From: Brassica napus
Lineage: Eukaryota > Streptophyta > Magnoliopsida > Brassicales > Brassicaceae
Length of the DNA: 64,000 bases
Assembly (NCBI RefSeq): GCF_020379485.1
Contig: NC_063439.1
Span: 16,435,188 to 16,499,187, forward strand
Direction: 5' to 3'
The notes beneath the pieces are model-generated. The model searched no databases. It saw only the letters and a program-made list of their open reading frames with translations, and was not told the DNA's origin. A program made the position numbers and the translations under genes. Of the stretch, positions 34,057 to 46,711 are shown in pieces; the stretch's first letter is position 1, and every line of letters starts with the position of its first letter.

Positions 34057-34242
34057 GTGTGTATTAAAATCCTTGTAATATAAATAAGTTTGGAGAGTGT
34101 TGAAATCCAAGCTACTTGAATTGAGAGAGTTGAATCCCTTGTAATATTTTTGAGTATTGTTTAGAGTTTAAAAAAAAATTGTTTAGGAAACCATTTCGCC
34201 TAAACCAATTTTTTTAACGCTGTGGCTTCCCAAAAAAAATAA

Positions 34243-34358
34243 ACTTAAATCGAAATGGTTGAGATATTCACTTGTGCTAGTGAACAAAAAAAATTAAGCT
34301 TAAATCGAAATGGTTGAGATATTCATGTGCTAATGAAAAAAAAAAATTAAGCTTAAAT
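34243..34358. repeat. Tandem pair of about 60 bp
   Basis: Two adjacent copies of a unit containing TTAAATCGAAATGGTTGAG followed by ATATTCA, then GTGCTA and an A-run, located about 300 bp upstream of the ABCA start codon. The second copy has lost a few bases. Confidence 0.8.
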
Positions 34359-34659
34359 CTTCTTCTTATATGCATATTTATATAGGTTTTGGTAAAAAGT
34401 ACATTTCTTAGGTGAGTGATGCAAGCAAGCCTCTTACGTGGCCTACACGAAATAGAATTTACAAGAAAACACAACCCTATTGTCCAATACCTGTAGGCCA
34501 CTTCAGTAACGTGTACAGTTAATATATGTCATCTCTTATTGCCTGGTAAGAAACACCATAAACAACTGTGCCTTCCATCGTGTCATATATACACATTCAA
34601 GAAAACATATTTCGAGATTTCATTATTAGACTCCATCAAATCTTTATACATTATCAGTG

Positions 34660-37600
34660 ATGACGGATTCAAGGCCTGCAAGTATCTTGACTCAAGCCGA
34701 TGCTTTACTTAGGAAAAATTTAGTTTTCCAGGTTTCAAATTTTTCTCAAAGATTTACTTAAACAGCCTAAACAGAGTAACATGTTGCCTTGTTTGTTCTT
34801 TGATGCAGAAACGTAACATATGGAGCAATGTACGTCTCGTCACGATCCCTTTCTTCCTCTGTGTACTTCTCGTTGTTATTCAGTTGCTCTTTGACTCTCA
34901 ATTCAACGAGGACCATGGTCAATGTGGGTGCTTAAATGAGAAAACTTGTGGCATAAGGTATTCTACTTCGGATCAAGCAGCGTTTTGCGCCATTCCTAAC
35001 CCATCACAGTGGACTCCATTACTTCAAATCCCGTCTCCTCAATACCGAGCCGTGACTACACTGTACCTGAGCCATTCTTCACCTGTCACCTTTCTCTTCA
35101 CCGGGAATAACCAGTCGCTTGGAGAAAGTATCAACCATATCAATAACTCCTTTACGAAACAAAATATTTATAAAATTTCTTTTTATTTTTTGTTTAATAA
35201 GTTTTTTTTTTGTTTTCCAGCTCTAATGCGGAATATATATAGCAATTCACCTGAGTTTGGTGGAGATTTAGCCAATTATGTATTGGTAAGTTCTTGAATT
35301 TCTTATTTGTTTTTTGGTATTTTTCGCTTCATTTTGATTCTGTAACTTTATACTATATGTAAGCAGGGGTCGTCATCTTTGCCTGCATACACCAATTATA
35401 TGGACTCTTCTTTCATCTCAGAACTCCCCATCTACAATATCAAACACCAATGCTCACTGAACTCTTCCTTCTCAATCTTAATTCACCAACCACCTCTTTC
35501 ATTCCCCAAAGGTAGTCACCAAAATTCTAATCGAAATCTTGATGTATTAAAGAAAACAGAGTATTTATTATGTCTTGTGTGTTTGCCTTTTGAGTATAGA
35601 GATAAACTGTGTCAGAGGACTAAATTTGTGGCGGAATAGTTCTTTGGATGTGAACAAGGAGCTTTTCAAAGGTTATCGAAAAGGAAATCAAGAAGAGAAG
35701 ATTAACGAGTATACTGCAGGTCTCCCATCATTATCATCATCATTATCTCATCTCACAATGATATTTCTTTAGATAGTAGTGTTCTGTGACTTAAGTTTCC
35801 ATTTTATAGCTTTTGATTTTCAGAACACAAATGGGAACAGACTCAATGTTAATGTTTGGTACAACTCTACCTACAAGAACAATACAGTGATTCGGCCTAT
35901 GGCTCTGATTCGAGTCCCTCGCTTGGTCAACCTGGTGCATATTTTGCTTAAGCCTTTGCTCATCTCAATAATATATATAGATGTTATCATTTACTACACA
36001 ATCTTGAGTTCATAATTTGCTTTTTTTCAGGCATCTAATGCATATCTTGAGTTCCTAAAAGGTTCTAAGACAAAGATCCTCTTTGAATATATCAAAGAAA
36101 TGCCCAAACCAGAGACTAAATTGACCCTAGACATCACCTCCCTGATCGGTCCGCTCTTCTTCACATGGGTCATTCTGCTGTTATTCCCTGTAAGTCTTTA
36201 AGATTGTCTGAATGAAACACTCCTTCTCTCGTGGCTTTTCAATTCTAATTGAAGTTTTTATCTGGATCATGTAAGGTGATCTTAACCGCACTGGTTTATG
36301 AGAAACAACAGAGGTTAAGAATCATGATGAAGATGCATGGACTTGGTGATGCTCCTTACTGGATAGTTTCATATTCCTATTTTGTTCTTGTGTCGACTCT
36401 ATACATGTTGTGCTTCGCCATATTCGGTTCAGCCATTGGTAACTATGCCACAAACTCTATCGAATTTGCTAATATGTGTCTTTCTATGTTCCTTATTCTT
36501 TTTACTTGTCTTCCAGGGTTAAACTTCTTCAGGCTTAATGACTATAGTATCCAGCTTGTGTTCTTCCTGATTAGCATAAATCTTCAAATATCAGTCGCTT
36601 TCTTAGCATCTGCAATGTTTTCAGATGTTAAAACTGCTACAGGTTCAGTATCATCTTGGTCTTGATTCGAAATTCGTAACACAACTGTTACATTTTTTTT
36701 TTTGAAATCATTCAGTTGTAGCATACATATATGTATTTGGAACTGGACTCCTAGGAATCTTTCTTTTTCAATTCTTCTTGGAAGATCCTCACTTCCCAAG
36801 TAAGTTCTTAAACCACACTCAAGCATTTGCTAGTAGTCAAAAAAAAAAGCAAGGTTTATGAGTTGAATCATGTGATTTTCTACAGGAGGATGGATCATTG
36901 CAATGGAGTTATACCCTGGATTTTCGTTGTACCGTGGGCTATACGAGTTATCACAGTCTGCGTTTGCGGCAGACTACCGTGGGGTTAATGGAATGAGATG
37001 GAGAGATTTTGGGGATGGAATGAAAGAGGTGACTTGTATCATGCTCATTGAGTGGCTTCTACTTCTTGTTTCAGCGTTTTACATTGATCAAATCACTTAC
37101 TCTAGTAAACATCCATTGTTCTTCTTCCTGCAAAGCCCTTCAAAGAACAAACAACATCACTACTCTTCTAACAAACAGATTTCCAAATTTGTCGTCGAAA
37201 TGGAGAAACCAGATGTGTGTCAAGAGGTAAACAGATACAAGATTAAGATCTGTTTTTTTTATTGACAAAATACTGACTTAAGATTGTTATGGTGTCAGAG
37301 GGAGAAAGTAGAGCAGTATCTACTTGAATCAACCGGAAACTGTGCGGTTTTGTGCAATAATCTGAAGAAGGTATACTCAGGTAAGGACGGGAACCCTCAG
37401 AAACTCGCGGTAAGAGGATTATCTCTTGCTTTACCTCAAGGAGAATGCTTTGGCATGCTTGGTCCTAATGGAGCTGGCAAAACCTCTTTCATCAACATGG
37501 TCTGGAAGATTCATATTTTTCTTTATTGATCCTTTTGTCATATAAAACTCCCATGTTCAGTCAAATGTTATGTGTAGATGACAGGAATCATTAAACCATC

Positions 37601-39191
37601 ATCTGGCTCAGCATTCGTTCAGGGTCTTGATATTTTAACGGATATGGATAGGATATATACAACAATTGGAGTCTGTCCGCAACACGAGTAAATCTATAAA
37701 TATAGTGTGCATCTTCTTTTCGTCCGAGGCTACATTGTTTCTTAGTTCATTTCATTTATCCACAGTCTTTTGTGGGATAAATTGAGTGGAAGGGAGCATC
37801 TACTTTTCTATGGAAGGCTCAAGAATCTTAAAGGTTCTGTCTTAACACAAGTAAGTTTATGTTTTCACTTGATTGGTTTGTGGAAAATTAGAGGATCTTC
37901 AACCCCATTCTGTTTTTCACTTGAAAATATAGTTCAGAATAAAAATATTACAGCAGTATTCTATTTTTCATTCTAAAATAGAATATCATTGGAGTGTAAC
38001 TCAATCTAATTTTAAAACGACAAAGTTTCGATTACCGTCAACATTAAACACCATATACAGGATAATGTATGTTGACAAAAATAATACTAAAATGCATGGC
38101 TCGTTTAATTTAAGTTTCGTATTTATTTAATTTAATGAAGAGTTTGTATTTCTTTGGTGAATATGAACAAACAAATGACAGTTTTCTCATAAAAAAAAAT
38201 AGAGTGAACCATTAAAGATGGTTTTATTGTTATGTGCAAGGGATTTTTTTTTTTAAAAAAACACTGTTCCCCCTTTTTAGGCTGTTGAAGAGTCACTTCG
38301 CAGTGTGAACCTTTTTCATGGAGGAAATGGGGACAAACAGGTCAGAAGATACAGCGGAGGGATGAAGAGACGGCTAAGCGTTGCCATTTCTCTTATAGGA
38401 AACCCTAAAGTAACTTGAAACCTCTCTTCATATCTAAAGATCTATTATATGTTATTTAACTTCTTAGATGTAACAATGTCTTTTGAGGAAATTTCTCAAG
38501 GTTGTTTACATGGATGAGCCAAGTACTGGGCTTGATCCAGCCTCTAGGAAAAGTTTATGGGACGTAGTGAAACGTGCTAAGCGGAAAGGGGCGATAATAC
38601 TCACCAGTAGGGTCATCTATCTTCTTATCTCGATTGTTCGCCTACCTCATATATCTTTATTGTCCTCTCCATTAGCTTTGGTTATATGTTTCAGCACACT
38701 CAATGGAAGAAGCTGAAGTGTTATGTGATCGTCTTGGAATATTTGTCAATGGAAGTTTGCAGTGCATAGGCAATCCTAAGGAGGTAAAACTAAAACAGTA
38801 CATGTTTTACTTATATATTATTAACGACCAATATTCATAAAAATGAACTTGGGCTGTCGACATTCATCAGAAAATCTAAAGAAGAAATTTATGACTGAAA
38901 ACCTAATGACAGCTGAAGGGTAGATATGGAGGATCCTATGTATTGACTATGACAACCTCAAAGGAACACGAGCAAGAAGTGGAGGAACTAGTGCATAGAA
39001 TCTCCAAGAATGCAAAGAAGATATATCGAACCTCGGGGACTCAAAAGTTTGAGCTGCCAAAGAAGGAGACAAAGATCGCTGAGGTGTTTCAGGCGGTGGA
39101 GAAGGCAAAGAAGATGTTCCCGGTGGTTGCTTGGGGACTTGCAGACACAACGCTTGAAGATGTGTTTGTAAAGGTTGCTCAAACTTCTTAA
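34660..39191 (+). CDS. Half-size ABCA-type ABC transporter (ATH-like)
   Basis: Seventeen exons: 34660-34731, 34809-35127, 35221-35285, 35367-35511, 35600-35719, 35810-35934, 36031-36189, 36276-36642, 36716-36799, 36886-37226, 37299-37499, 37578-37687, 37766-37850, 38281-38409, 38501-38606, 38695-38783, 38913-39191. All junctions are GT-AG with matching phases, giving 931 aa, the usual length of plant ABCA half-transporters. TM1 is at residues 31-53, then a soluble lumenal loop with Cys residues, then a TM bundle around residues 320-540. The nucleotide-binding domain has Walker A GPNGAGKT (about 654-661), signature YSGGMKRR (about 755), Walker [14 protein letters not shown] (775-787) and the H-loop THS. 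ABCA proteins move lipids or fatty acyl substrates across membranes; some plant members act at the ER. Half-size, so it should dimerise. Intron 13 is enlarged (430 bp). The gene appears fully intact. The orthologous Arabidopsis locus is a tandem cluster (At3g47730-47790); only one copy is present here. Confidence 0.95.
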
Positions 39192-39622
39192 TTCAGCACT
39201 CTTTCTATATATTTTCATTTTTTTTTTAATTATACTTTTTCCTTCCTTTTGCACTTCTGTTTACAAGTTCTAAACTAATAATATTACAATCTTTATTTGT
39301 CTATTTTCAAATGTAAACACAAACGATGAAAACAAAATGTACGTGGCCTAAGGCCCTAAACTGGTTGTAGACTCCAATTCCGTGACCAAAAAGAAAAAGG
39401 CAATACATTTTCAAAATATGATGAGTGTCTTTTACTTGAACAAATAGAATTTCAATCTGTCGACGCTTAAACCAAAGTCTATAAACTTCAAATGACTTGC
39501 AAAACATAGCTCTTAGTGGTTCAAATTCCAAGTATTTAAAGATTATTATCACAAGGAAGCTAAAGAAAGTTACAAATTTCAAGAGTGATTCCAGAAGAAA
39601 ACATAAAAGGGGTTAAAATGCG
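39192..39622. other. Convergent 3' intergenic region between ABCA and VPS29
   Basis: AT-rich 430 bp that must hold both 3' UTRs and polyadenylation signals. An AATAATATTAC-type A/T cluster near 39277 would serve the plus strand. No additional gene is seen. Confidence 0.4.
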
Positions 39623-40430
39623 CTAAGGAGCAGAAGTGGAAGTGGAGGCCTTCTTAAAATCGATCTTGTCGACTTTAACCTCGCCATCGATGAGCTCATA
39701 GACGTAGACCACAACTCGAAGACCATCGATATCCATAAGAACAAAGCTGGGGTTAACATCTTGGTTTATACTGCTACAAGCTCCAGTCGCGGAGCCCGGG
39801 TTTATGACAACTCCTCCCTCGTGTTTGTAGGCTGTGAACTGGTGGGTATGTCCTGTTACAAGTATGTCCACGTCGAGCTGTCTCTGAAGCATGGCTAGTG
39901 AGTCTAAATCACCCCATGGGATCACCTGTAGAACAAATCGAGAATCTCTTACAGCAATATAGCAAGCTTATGTTATCATCCTTATACCAAACTTTGGTAA
40001 CAAATGATTATTATTCATAAAATAAGCAGCGAAAACAAAGAGAACCTGGTGGCCGTGGCACAGTCCCAGCTTGAATTGGCCAATAGTCAAGGTTTTAGTG
40101 TCAGGGTATCGTGCATCTTCGTCAAACTCGCCTCGAACTATATGCAAATCAGGGCAGATAGTCTTCAAATAGTCATGGATTTCCTAAAACAGTAAACTCG
40201 CCTCATATGTAAGTATCCCAGAGACAATAACATCAGACAGAATGAAGCAAAATATTATTATTATTTTTTTAATTTATTTAAGAAAAAAAAGAGCCTACTT
40301 TGATGCAGAGGTTTCCAGTGCAGATGATGTGTTGAATCTTGCCAGGAACAAGCATGGATTTGAACTTTGGGGGTAGATCAGCCGCTCTATGTGGTACATG
40401 AAGATCCCCCAATGCCAATACCAACACCAT
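39623..40430 (-). CDS. VPS29: Vacuolar protein sorting-associated protein 29 (retromer)
   Basis: Three minus-strand exons, 40430-40299, 40183-40046 and 39925-39623, with phase-0 junctions, give 190 aa, the normal plant VPS29 length. Starts [20 protein letters not shown]. Phosphoesterase-fold motifs are [16 protein letters not shown] (where true metallophosphatases have GN-H), [15 protein letters not shown] and VTGHTHQF, ending [12 protein letters not shown]29 is the scaffold subunit of the retromer, which recycles vacuolar sorting receptors from prevacuolar compartments. In Arabidopsis it is MAIGO1 (At3g47810) and supports storage-protein sorting and polarity. It lies tail-to-tail with the ABCA gene, with stop codons about 430 bp apart. 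No defect is visible. Confidence 0.97.
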
Positions 40431-40890
40431 TGAAATCTCGACCGAGTTTAAGATTCCCTAAAGGAAGATCGAGCTTCCCAGATCAGGATTTTAAATTACC
40501 AGATGGGTTTGGGTTCTCAGATATCGTCCATGGAAGATCCTTTTTTTTTTTTTTTCCTTTTCTTCTAGCTCTGATGATCGCTCCTCTCGTCACTTGTTCT
40601 CACCGGGGAAAAACTAATCGTCGTATGATAGATACCTTTGACATTAACATTAGTACAAGAAATTGAACAACCAAATCAAAACCCATATGAAACCGGTCAT
40701 TAGGGATGCTACAACGGACTAACCCTTTATATAAATAAAGCCCGTTTAAAACCCGTTTAGCTTTTTCTAATGGGGTTCTTAAATTATTGTATTTTTTTCA
40801 TGTTATAACTTAAAATTAGATGTTTAATTAATGCAAAACTTAAAAGTGTTTTAGTATAGTATTTGATTATAAGAAAATGGTCGGTGAAAA
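40431..40890. other. VPS29 upstream region and a decayed TIR relic
   Basis: 40431-40650 is the presumed VPS29 leader and promoter; the plus-strand frame across it is antisense to the gene. 40703-40780 has ATTAGGGATGCTACAACGG, then GCCCGTTTAAAACCCGTTTA, a decayed end of the TAGGGATG element type seen at 33123. Confidence 0.4.
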
Positions 40891-41762
40891 GTTAGAATCT
40901 ATGCAAAGGGAGCTTTTGAGATTCCATAGAACGTTCACATAAGACGTCCACATAAGACGTCCACATCAGCCGAAAAAACTTCTTCTAAAAGATGACACGT
41001 GGCATTAACAAAAAATAAAAATTAAATATACATATAAAGAAAAATAAATACTAAATAAATATATAAGATAACAAATAGAAATATTACATTAAACAATAAT
41101 AAGTAAATATACAATATAAGGAAAATAAATAAAAAGTGAATATACAATATAAGAAATAGAAATATTATATTAAACATCTATCATAATTTATCATCTGATA
41201 TAAAAGCAAAAATCTATACTAATAAAAGGGAGCTTGTGAGGCTCCATAGGACGTCCACATCAGCGGAAAAAACTTCTTCTAAAAGTGTCAAAAATCTATA
41301 CTAATAAAAAAGAGCTTTTGAGGCTCCATAGGGCGTCCACATCAGCGGAAAAAACTTCTTCTAAAAGATGACATGTGGCATTAACAAAAAATAAAAAATA
41401 AGCACACATATAAAGAAAATAAATACTAAGTAAATATATAATATAAGAAATAGAAATATTACATTAAACAATAATAAGTAAATATATAATATAAAAAAAT
41501 AAATAAAAAGTAAATATACAATATAAGAAATAGAAATATTACATTAAACATCTATCATAATTTATCATCTGATATAAAAGCAAGAAAATTAGAATACGTA
41601 AATATATAATTAAAAAATGAAAAACACTAAATTAAACATATATATGAAAAATGTATTTATACTAATAAAAAAGAGCTTTTGAGGTTCCATAGAACATCCA
41701 CATCAGCGGAAAAAAACTTCTTCTAAAAGATGACACGTGACATTAATAAAAAAATAAAAAAT
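40890..41762 (+). repeat. Repeated Helitron 5' ends
   Basis: Four copies of a unit start at about 40898 (degenerate), 41212, 41291 and 41657 with TCTATACTAATAAAA-like text. Each is followed by GAGCTT(T/G)TGAGGCTCCATAG, then CGTCCACATCAGC(G/C)GAAAAAA, and in the longer copies about 280 bp of AT-rich body (CATCTATCATAATTTATC). None has its own hairpin/CTAG end here. They look like successive truncated Helitron insertions or a multimerised 5' end immediately before the next Helitron start. Confidence 0.65.
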
Positions 41763-42229
41763 AAATCTATATATATAAAGAAGTGTTTATATCCTTCCTA
41801 GGCCATCCACGTCATCCGCCAGCTAGGAAAGTCGAGCAAGGAGACGGCACCACGTGTCCATGTAACTAAGGTTTTCAGTTTCATTTAATCTAGGCGTGAT
41901 GGGCTTAGATGTTTATGTGGGAATGGGCTTAAGACTTGGTATCCTCTAACCCTAATTCATCCGCAAAGGCTCTCCTCTTCCTGCGACGAAAACGCGATGC
42001 CTTTTGTGATTCTTCTCACCATTTTGAACGGTCTGCGTAAAGGCTTCGTGATTAATAACATTGATTCGCTCTCCCACTACGTCGTCATCAATGCTTTTTT
42101 TATATCTAATAGGCGGTGATCTCTGTATAAATATGTGTGAGTAGTCCTCTCCTTGATCTCATCTTATCTTCGTAATGCTTATATCTCATTCTGATTACAG
42201 TGAGCTCCGGTGGATTGAAATGGTAGGTG

Positions 42230-42365
42230 GATTGCTTAGTTAGCTTCTTGAGTAGTGAAGATTGAGCGGCGAGGAAAGCAGCAGCCGAAGCCTTAGGGAG
42301 GTTATCCACGGCGGAAAGAAATGATTTTGGAGAAAGTCTTTGAAGATCTTCAAAAGCAAGATATA
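42230..42365 (-). pseudogene. Captured gene fragment, minus strand (unrecognised)
   Basis: Minus-strand text LAFEDLQRLSPKSFLSAVD followed by NLPKASAAAFLAAQSSLLKK is open, has codon-like composition and stands out from the AT-rich Helitron body. I do not recognise the parent gene with certainty. Its orientation is opposite to the neighbouring TORTIFOLIA1-like piece. Confidence 0.35.
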
Positions 42366-42450
42366 CGACAAGGTTTGGTTTTAGTGTCTGAATGTAGGTT
42401 TTTTTCTGCTCCAGCATGATTACAAGTTTCAATTGTGGATACATGTTCAG

Positions 42451-42545
42451 GTGAAAGCTGTGAGAGAAGTGATGAACCAGATGATGGAGGCATGGAAACA
42501 AGTCTGAGATTTATCAGAAGAGGTTTCTCAGCCAAGATCTAATGT
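42451..42545 (+). pseudogene. Captured TORTIFOLIA1-like (microtubule-associated ARM) exon fragment
   Basis: After an AG acceptor at 42449-42450, the plus strand reads VKAVREVMNQMMEAWKQV, a stop, then DLSEEVSQPRSNVSSK. This form (charged helix ending in AWKQVPD followed by a Ser-rich linker) is characteristic of TORTIFOLIA1/SPIRAL2-like ARM-repeat proteins. It is isolated within the Helitron and carries a stop where Pro is usual. Confidence 0.45.
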
Positions 42546-44540
42546 TTCTTCTAAAGGTATCTTTCCTCCGTTAGATCTTTAGCCAAAATTAGGAAACTAT
42601 TTGTTTAGTGCCTACTATTCTTGGTTAATTTCCTTTGTGTCTATGAGAAGAACTGATCACTGTATAAACAACCATCGATTAATCTGCCCCTTAATTTTGT
42701 CTTCAGAACTGAAAAATAAGGGTTTTTGTTCAGCACTGGATATGAAAGGTCTTTAAAAGCATTAAGTGTTTAAGGCAGGGGAAGAAGATTTTGGACGAGA
42801 GATGGATCAGTTTGAAGCATAACGCCAAGCTGAGTTTGAGCTTCTTCAGATTGGTCAAGAACAAGAGGGTATCTATTCCAAGCTCATGGTAAATCCTTTA
42901 CATTAAAGTCCTTTAGATTAGCGATTAAAGATTTTTATTCTTTGTTTTAACTCAAACGCATTCGCTCCCACATAATATTTATCTCCACTGTCTTCTCTAA
43001 TGGAACTGTTTTTGTGAAACGGTTTACATGAGGTTGCAGAGAAGAGGGCCTTCGCTATTTGGTTTACTAAGCTTACCAAGTTTGTCTCAGCAGGGTCCGT
43101 GAATACAACACTGACTGAGTTGTTTAGGTTCAGTAGTTGAAGAACTCTGGCAAGTGGCAACTACAAAATAAATTCTTTTTTTTTCATTATTGATCTGTAA
43201 CAGACGAAAGAAACTCGCCATTAGAGTAACAAAGAAAAGTGTACTTATGTTAAAAATTCTATGTTACGGCTTTAAATATGTTTTGTTTATGTCATAATGA
43301 AACTTGTGGTTAGTAGGTTCTTGGTGATAAGCCATACAACATATTTGAAAAAAAAAACAATAGCGGTGGTGTATTTTCGGTTTTTATTTTCCTATAATAT
43401 TACTAAATTGAACTTAACTTGCGTTTTACTATTTTGAGATGATAATTTCTGCTGGAATTGTGTTGTAACTCTTTGTTGTTGATGTTTTTTGGATGCAACT
43501 GTTGTTATATTATTAGCCGTTTGATTCAGCATAATGTGTTGCATATTATGGGAGAAATTATTTTATTTATTTAATTAAATTTTAAATTATTTCGGATAAC
43601 ATATTTAATTAAAGTAAATTTATATTTTTTGGTAGTTTTTATTTTAAGAAACCGTAAGTATTTTTTTTTGTAGAGTTAACCATAGAGTTTTTGTTTTAGT
43701 GTAATATACATGGAGTTTTCCGCCTAAAGATAACCACAATGTGCTCTGTTTATATATGCTGTAATCATCATGCAGCCTTTATTGTAACGTTCGAACACGC
43801 CAACGCTTGCAAAGCTTATAAAACATACAGTCTATGAGTTTTAAATTACAACAAAATTAAGATTACAGCTGAATTACTTAGCATGTAATTTTGAAATCTT
43901 TCAAATTTATTAATGTACAATTACCCTAAATTGCATGGTCATAATAAATCGGTTTTTTGGTGACGTTGGAATGTCTAATTTACCAAACTTCCATTCAAGT
44001 TCAGAGGATGATATACCAAAAGCATGAATTAATAATAGTATTTTACCGTAAACATGTATTATATTAGTACATGACAGTTTAGTATAAACAAAATAAATTA
44101 TTAGAATAAGCTCGGTTTAACAAATATTCCAGTATATTAGTTCATAGTAACAGATTTGTCACTGTTATCATGCGAAGACAGAACAGTAAGAATGTGGTTA
44201 ACATTCTCATAAACTAATGGGAGGCTTGCACGTCAGCAACGAAAACTCATCCGGTCACAGATAAGTTGCAAAGCTCCAAACCAAGACATACAATACCACC
44301 AAACCTAACAGAGTAAAAATGAAACAGATTGAATTCAAATAAAAAACAACAGCCAAATTCGTGAAAGATTCAAATCCAAAAAAACTAAAATGTTCAAACA
44401 TCAAACATTAGGTAAAAAACATTAGGTAGAGACAACATAGATTATAAGAAAGATAGTTTAATGTTTCAAAAACAAAGTCTGAGATTTAAAAAAAAAACAA
44501 AGCATAGAGTTTAGTAACCATAAAAACCAACACTTAACAC
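42546..44540. other. Helitron interior, mostly non-coding
   Basis: A possible captured exon lies at about 42780-42890 (REMDQFEA, stop, RQAEFELLQIGQEQEG). 42900-43150 keeps moderately GC-rich patches that may be further exon debris. 43160-44540 is AT-rich and without signal. Confidence 0.35.
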
Positions 44541-44543
44541 ATC

Positions 44544-46169
44544 CTAGCCACTTATGGCTCGCTTGGGATCTTCTGCCTCAACATTATCAGCAGCCCTCTT
44601 CACACTCCCAAAGCATGTGGAAGGATCATCATCAGCAACTTCCTTCTGCAAAGTTTCCTGTGTGTCTGGTACAGCCACGTTTCCTTCTAGATTGGCTTTA
44701 GCTTCTGGAACTTCTGGAGTGAGCACATTTGTCACAGTCAAAGCTTGGGTCTTGCCAGTCAAATTGTGATCTGACACCTTCACAACGAATTTGCGAGTCT
44801 GTCCTATGGTATCTATAAGAGCTTGAGGTACTGGAACCAAGTGATCATCTCCTACATTCTCATTGGCCTAACATACAGTAATCAATTGTCACTATATACC
44901 TATAATTATCTTGGAAAATAAAGTTATAAATAACAAAGGCCCACAGGTTTGTAATTACCTCGAAATACTTCTCAACCAACTCAGAAGCTTTCTTTCCAGA
45001 TAACTCATGTCCAGCACCACCAAGGAGCACAAAAGTCGCTTGATCATCATTATCATACACGGTGATCTTGGCCAGGTACCTGTGTCATGAGCAGAGTAAG
45101 AATGGTGCATTGAAGTATGAGTTTAAGTAGATCTGAGTCACTTACTGTGCAACACCAACAATATCGGTTTTCCCACATTTCTTACACATAAGGCTGGTAG
45201 GCCCTTTGGTTGCCTTAGTGTGGCACCCACCACAGCCTATGTAATACCATGATGAACCGTGCGCAACATCACCAATGGTTGCTATGCACTCAAACCAAGC
45301 AACCTGCAAAATGTTAAACGATTAAATAAGAAACTAAGACTACCATATTAAATGTGTTACCAATTGGTACTGAACAACCTTGGCATCTTCCTGCTTCATA
45401 TAGGAAAAGAGCTCGCCTATGGTCACTGTCTCAGTCTTGGTGACAATGTCTGCATCAACTCTGTTAGCAACATCTAGGTTCGTGTTCATCCTGAAGCCAA
45501 CGTACAAACATCAAAAACAATGATGGAATAACAACTAACAATTTTAAATAAAGGAAAGCTTACCAAGTGAGATAATCTCGGGTTGCTTGGACATCAGTGT
45601 CCAAAAACACACGTGATGGCGTCATAGAGGAGAGAGCTAAGGCACCTATAACAGATCGATTGTTATAATACAAATGAAAATTTATAATGTAAAATGGGTT
45701 GTAGGATTTGTCATAACCGAGCCTATCGGTTACTAATAGCCAATAAGATCCAATTTCTACCAAATGTCAGTTCTATTACTCAAAGCTAACCTAACCAGAT
45801 TTCCCTGACCATCTTATATACTTCTAAGAAATAAGAAAAATGTGCTAATACAAACCTCCAAGTCGTTTTGGGTTTAAGGTAGTGACTAAAATAACACGTG
45901 CTGTTCCTCCAGATGCTTTAAATTTCTCACTAAAGTTGGTGCCAGCCTTGTCCCATAGGTACAACTTCATCACCGGACCGCTATAACATAAAAAAAAAAC
46001 ACATGTGATAAGAGAGACAACACATGAATATGAAAATAATACAGATTAGCTTACTCATGTGTTTGAACATGAAGCAGAACTCGGCGTGATGAAGCTATCT
46101 CGGCATCATCTAGCACGAGACTGTCACTGAGAACCTGCCCATTCACAAGCTTGATATGGCCAACATAAT
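44544..46169 (-). CDS. RPA1-like (replication protein A 70 kDa) OB-fold protein, C-terminal exons
   Basis: Seven minus-strand exons with consistent phases: 46169-46055, 45980-45856, 45645-45564, 45490-45379, 45303-45146, 45079-44959, 44867-44544. They encode DYVGHIKLVNGQVLSD, GPVMKLYLWDKAGTNFSE, then a C-terminal OB domain with a four-Cys zinc ribbon (CGGCH ... MCKKCG), VYDNDDQATFVLLG, and a variable acidic tail to TAG at 44544. This is the DUF223/Rep-factor-A C-terminal family of ssDNA-binding proteins. In plants many members are carried by Helitrons, where they probably assist rolling-circle replication. The frame is open, but the exon that should precede 46169 is inverted (46438-46711), so a normal full-length protein cannot be made. 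Confidence 0.85.
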
Positions 46170-46437
46170 CTGCAAAATAGAAAAAACAAACTCAATGCTT
46201 TGTATATCATAAACTCAATGCTTTGTATATCATAAACACAGCAATTTATTTTAGAAATTGTTCAGACAAGATGCTGATAAACATTTTAGATTCAAACTAT
46301 CGTTCTATTATTTTGAATGAATTTATAGCAAGTGTTTGCTTTTGTTGATATTACAATAACTATAATTTTGTTATTGATGCATTTCCAAGATCTCCTGTCT
46401 AGCATTTCTGATTTAATTTCTTTAATTATGATAACAG

Positions 46438-46711
46438 GGGACTGTCATCCAGGGTTTCATCCCAGCTGGGAGGATAGCCACTTATTTGCCACACATGAGA
46501 GCTGGTGACATTTATAGGCTCAACAGTTTTTTCGGGTCTAACAACAAGACTTTGTATCGTGTTGCGGAACCAAGTTTCACCATCACATTCTCATCGACCT
46601 CTGTCCTCTCTGATCTAGAGGACAGTTTGGTATGTTTCCCTGAGGACCGTTTCCGTTCCATGGACATGAGGAGTTTGATGCTGCCTGCGACTTGAGAGGG
46701 GATCTTTATGG
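46438..46711 (+). pseudogene. Inverted OB-fold exon of the RPA1-like gene
   Basis: On the plus strand, an AG at 46436-46437 precedes GTVIQGFIPAGRIATYLPHM, then AGDIYRLNSFFGSNNKTLYR, the first OB domain of the same family. A one-base shift near 46655 is needed to continue with HGHEEFDAACDLRGDLY up to a donor GTAAG at 46712. It would end one base into a codon, exactly the phase required by the minus-strand exon at 46169 (which begins with the two bases completing Asp of DYVGH). The exon therefore belongs to the neighbouring gene but now points the other way. Confidence 0.8.

Noticed and set aside
40367..40666. 99-aa plus-strand frame
   Set aside because: Antisense to VPS29 exon 1 and its leader; the minus-strand gene is complete and conserved.
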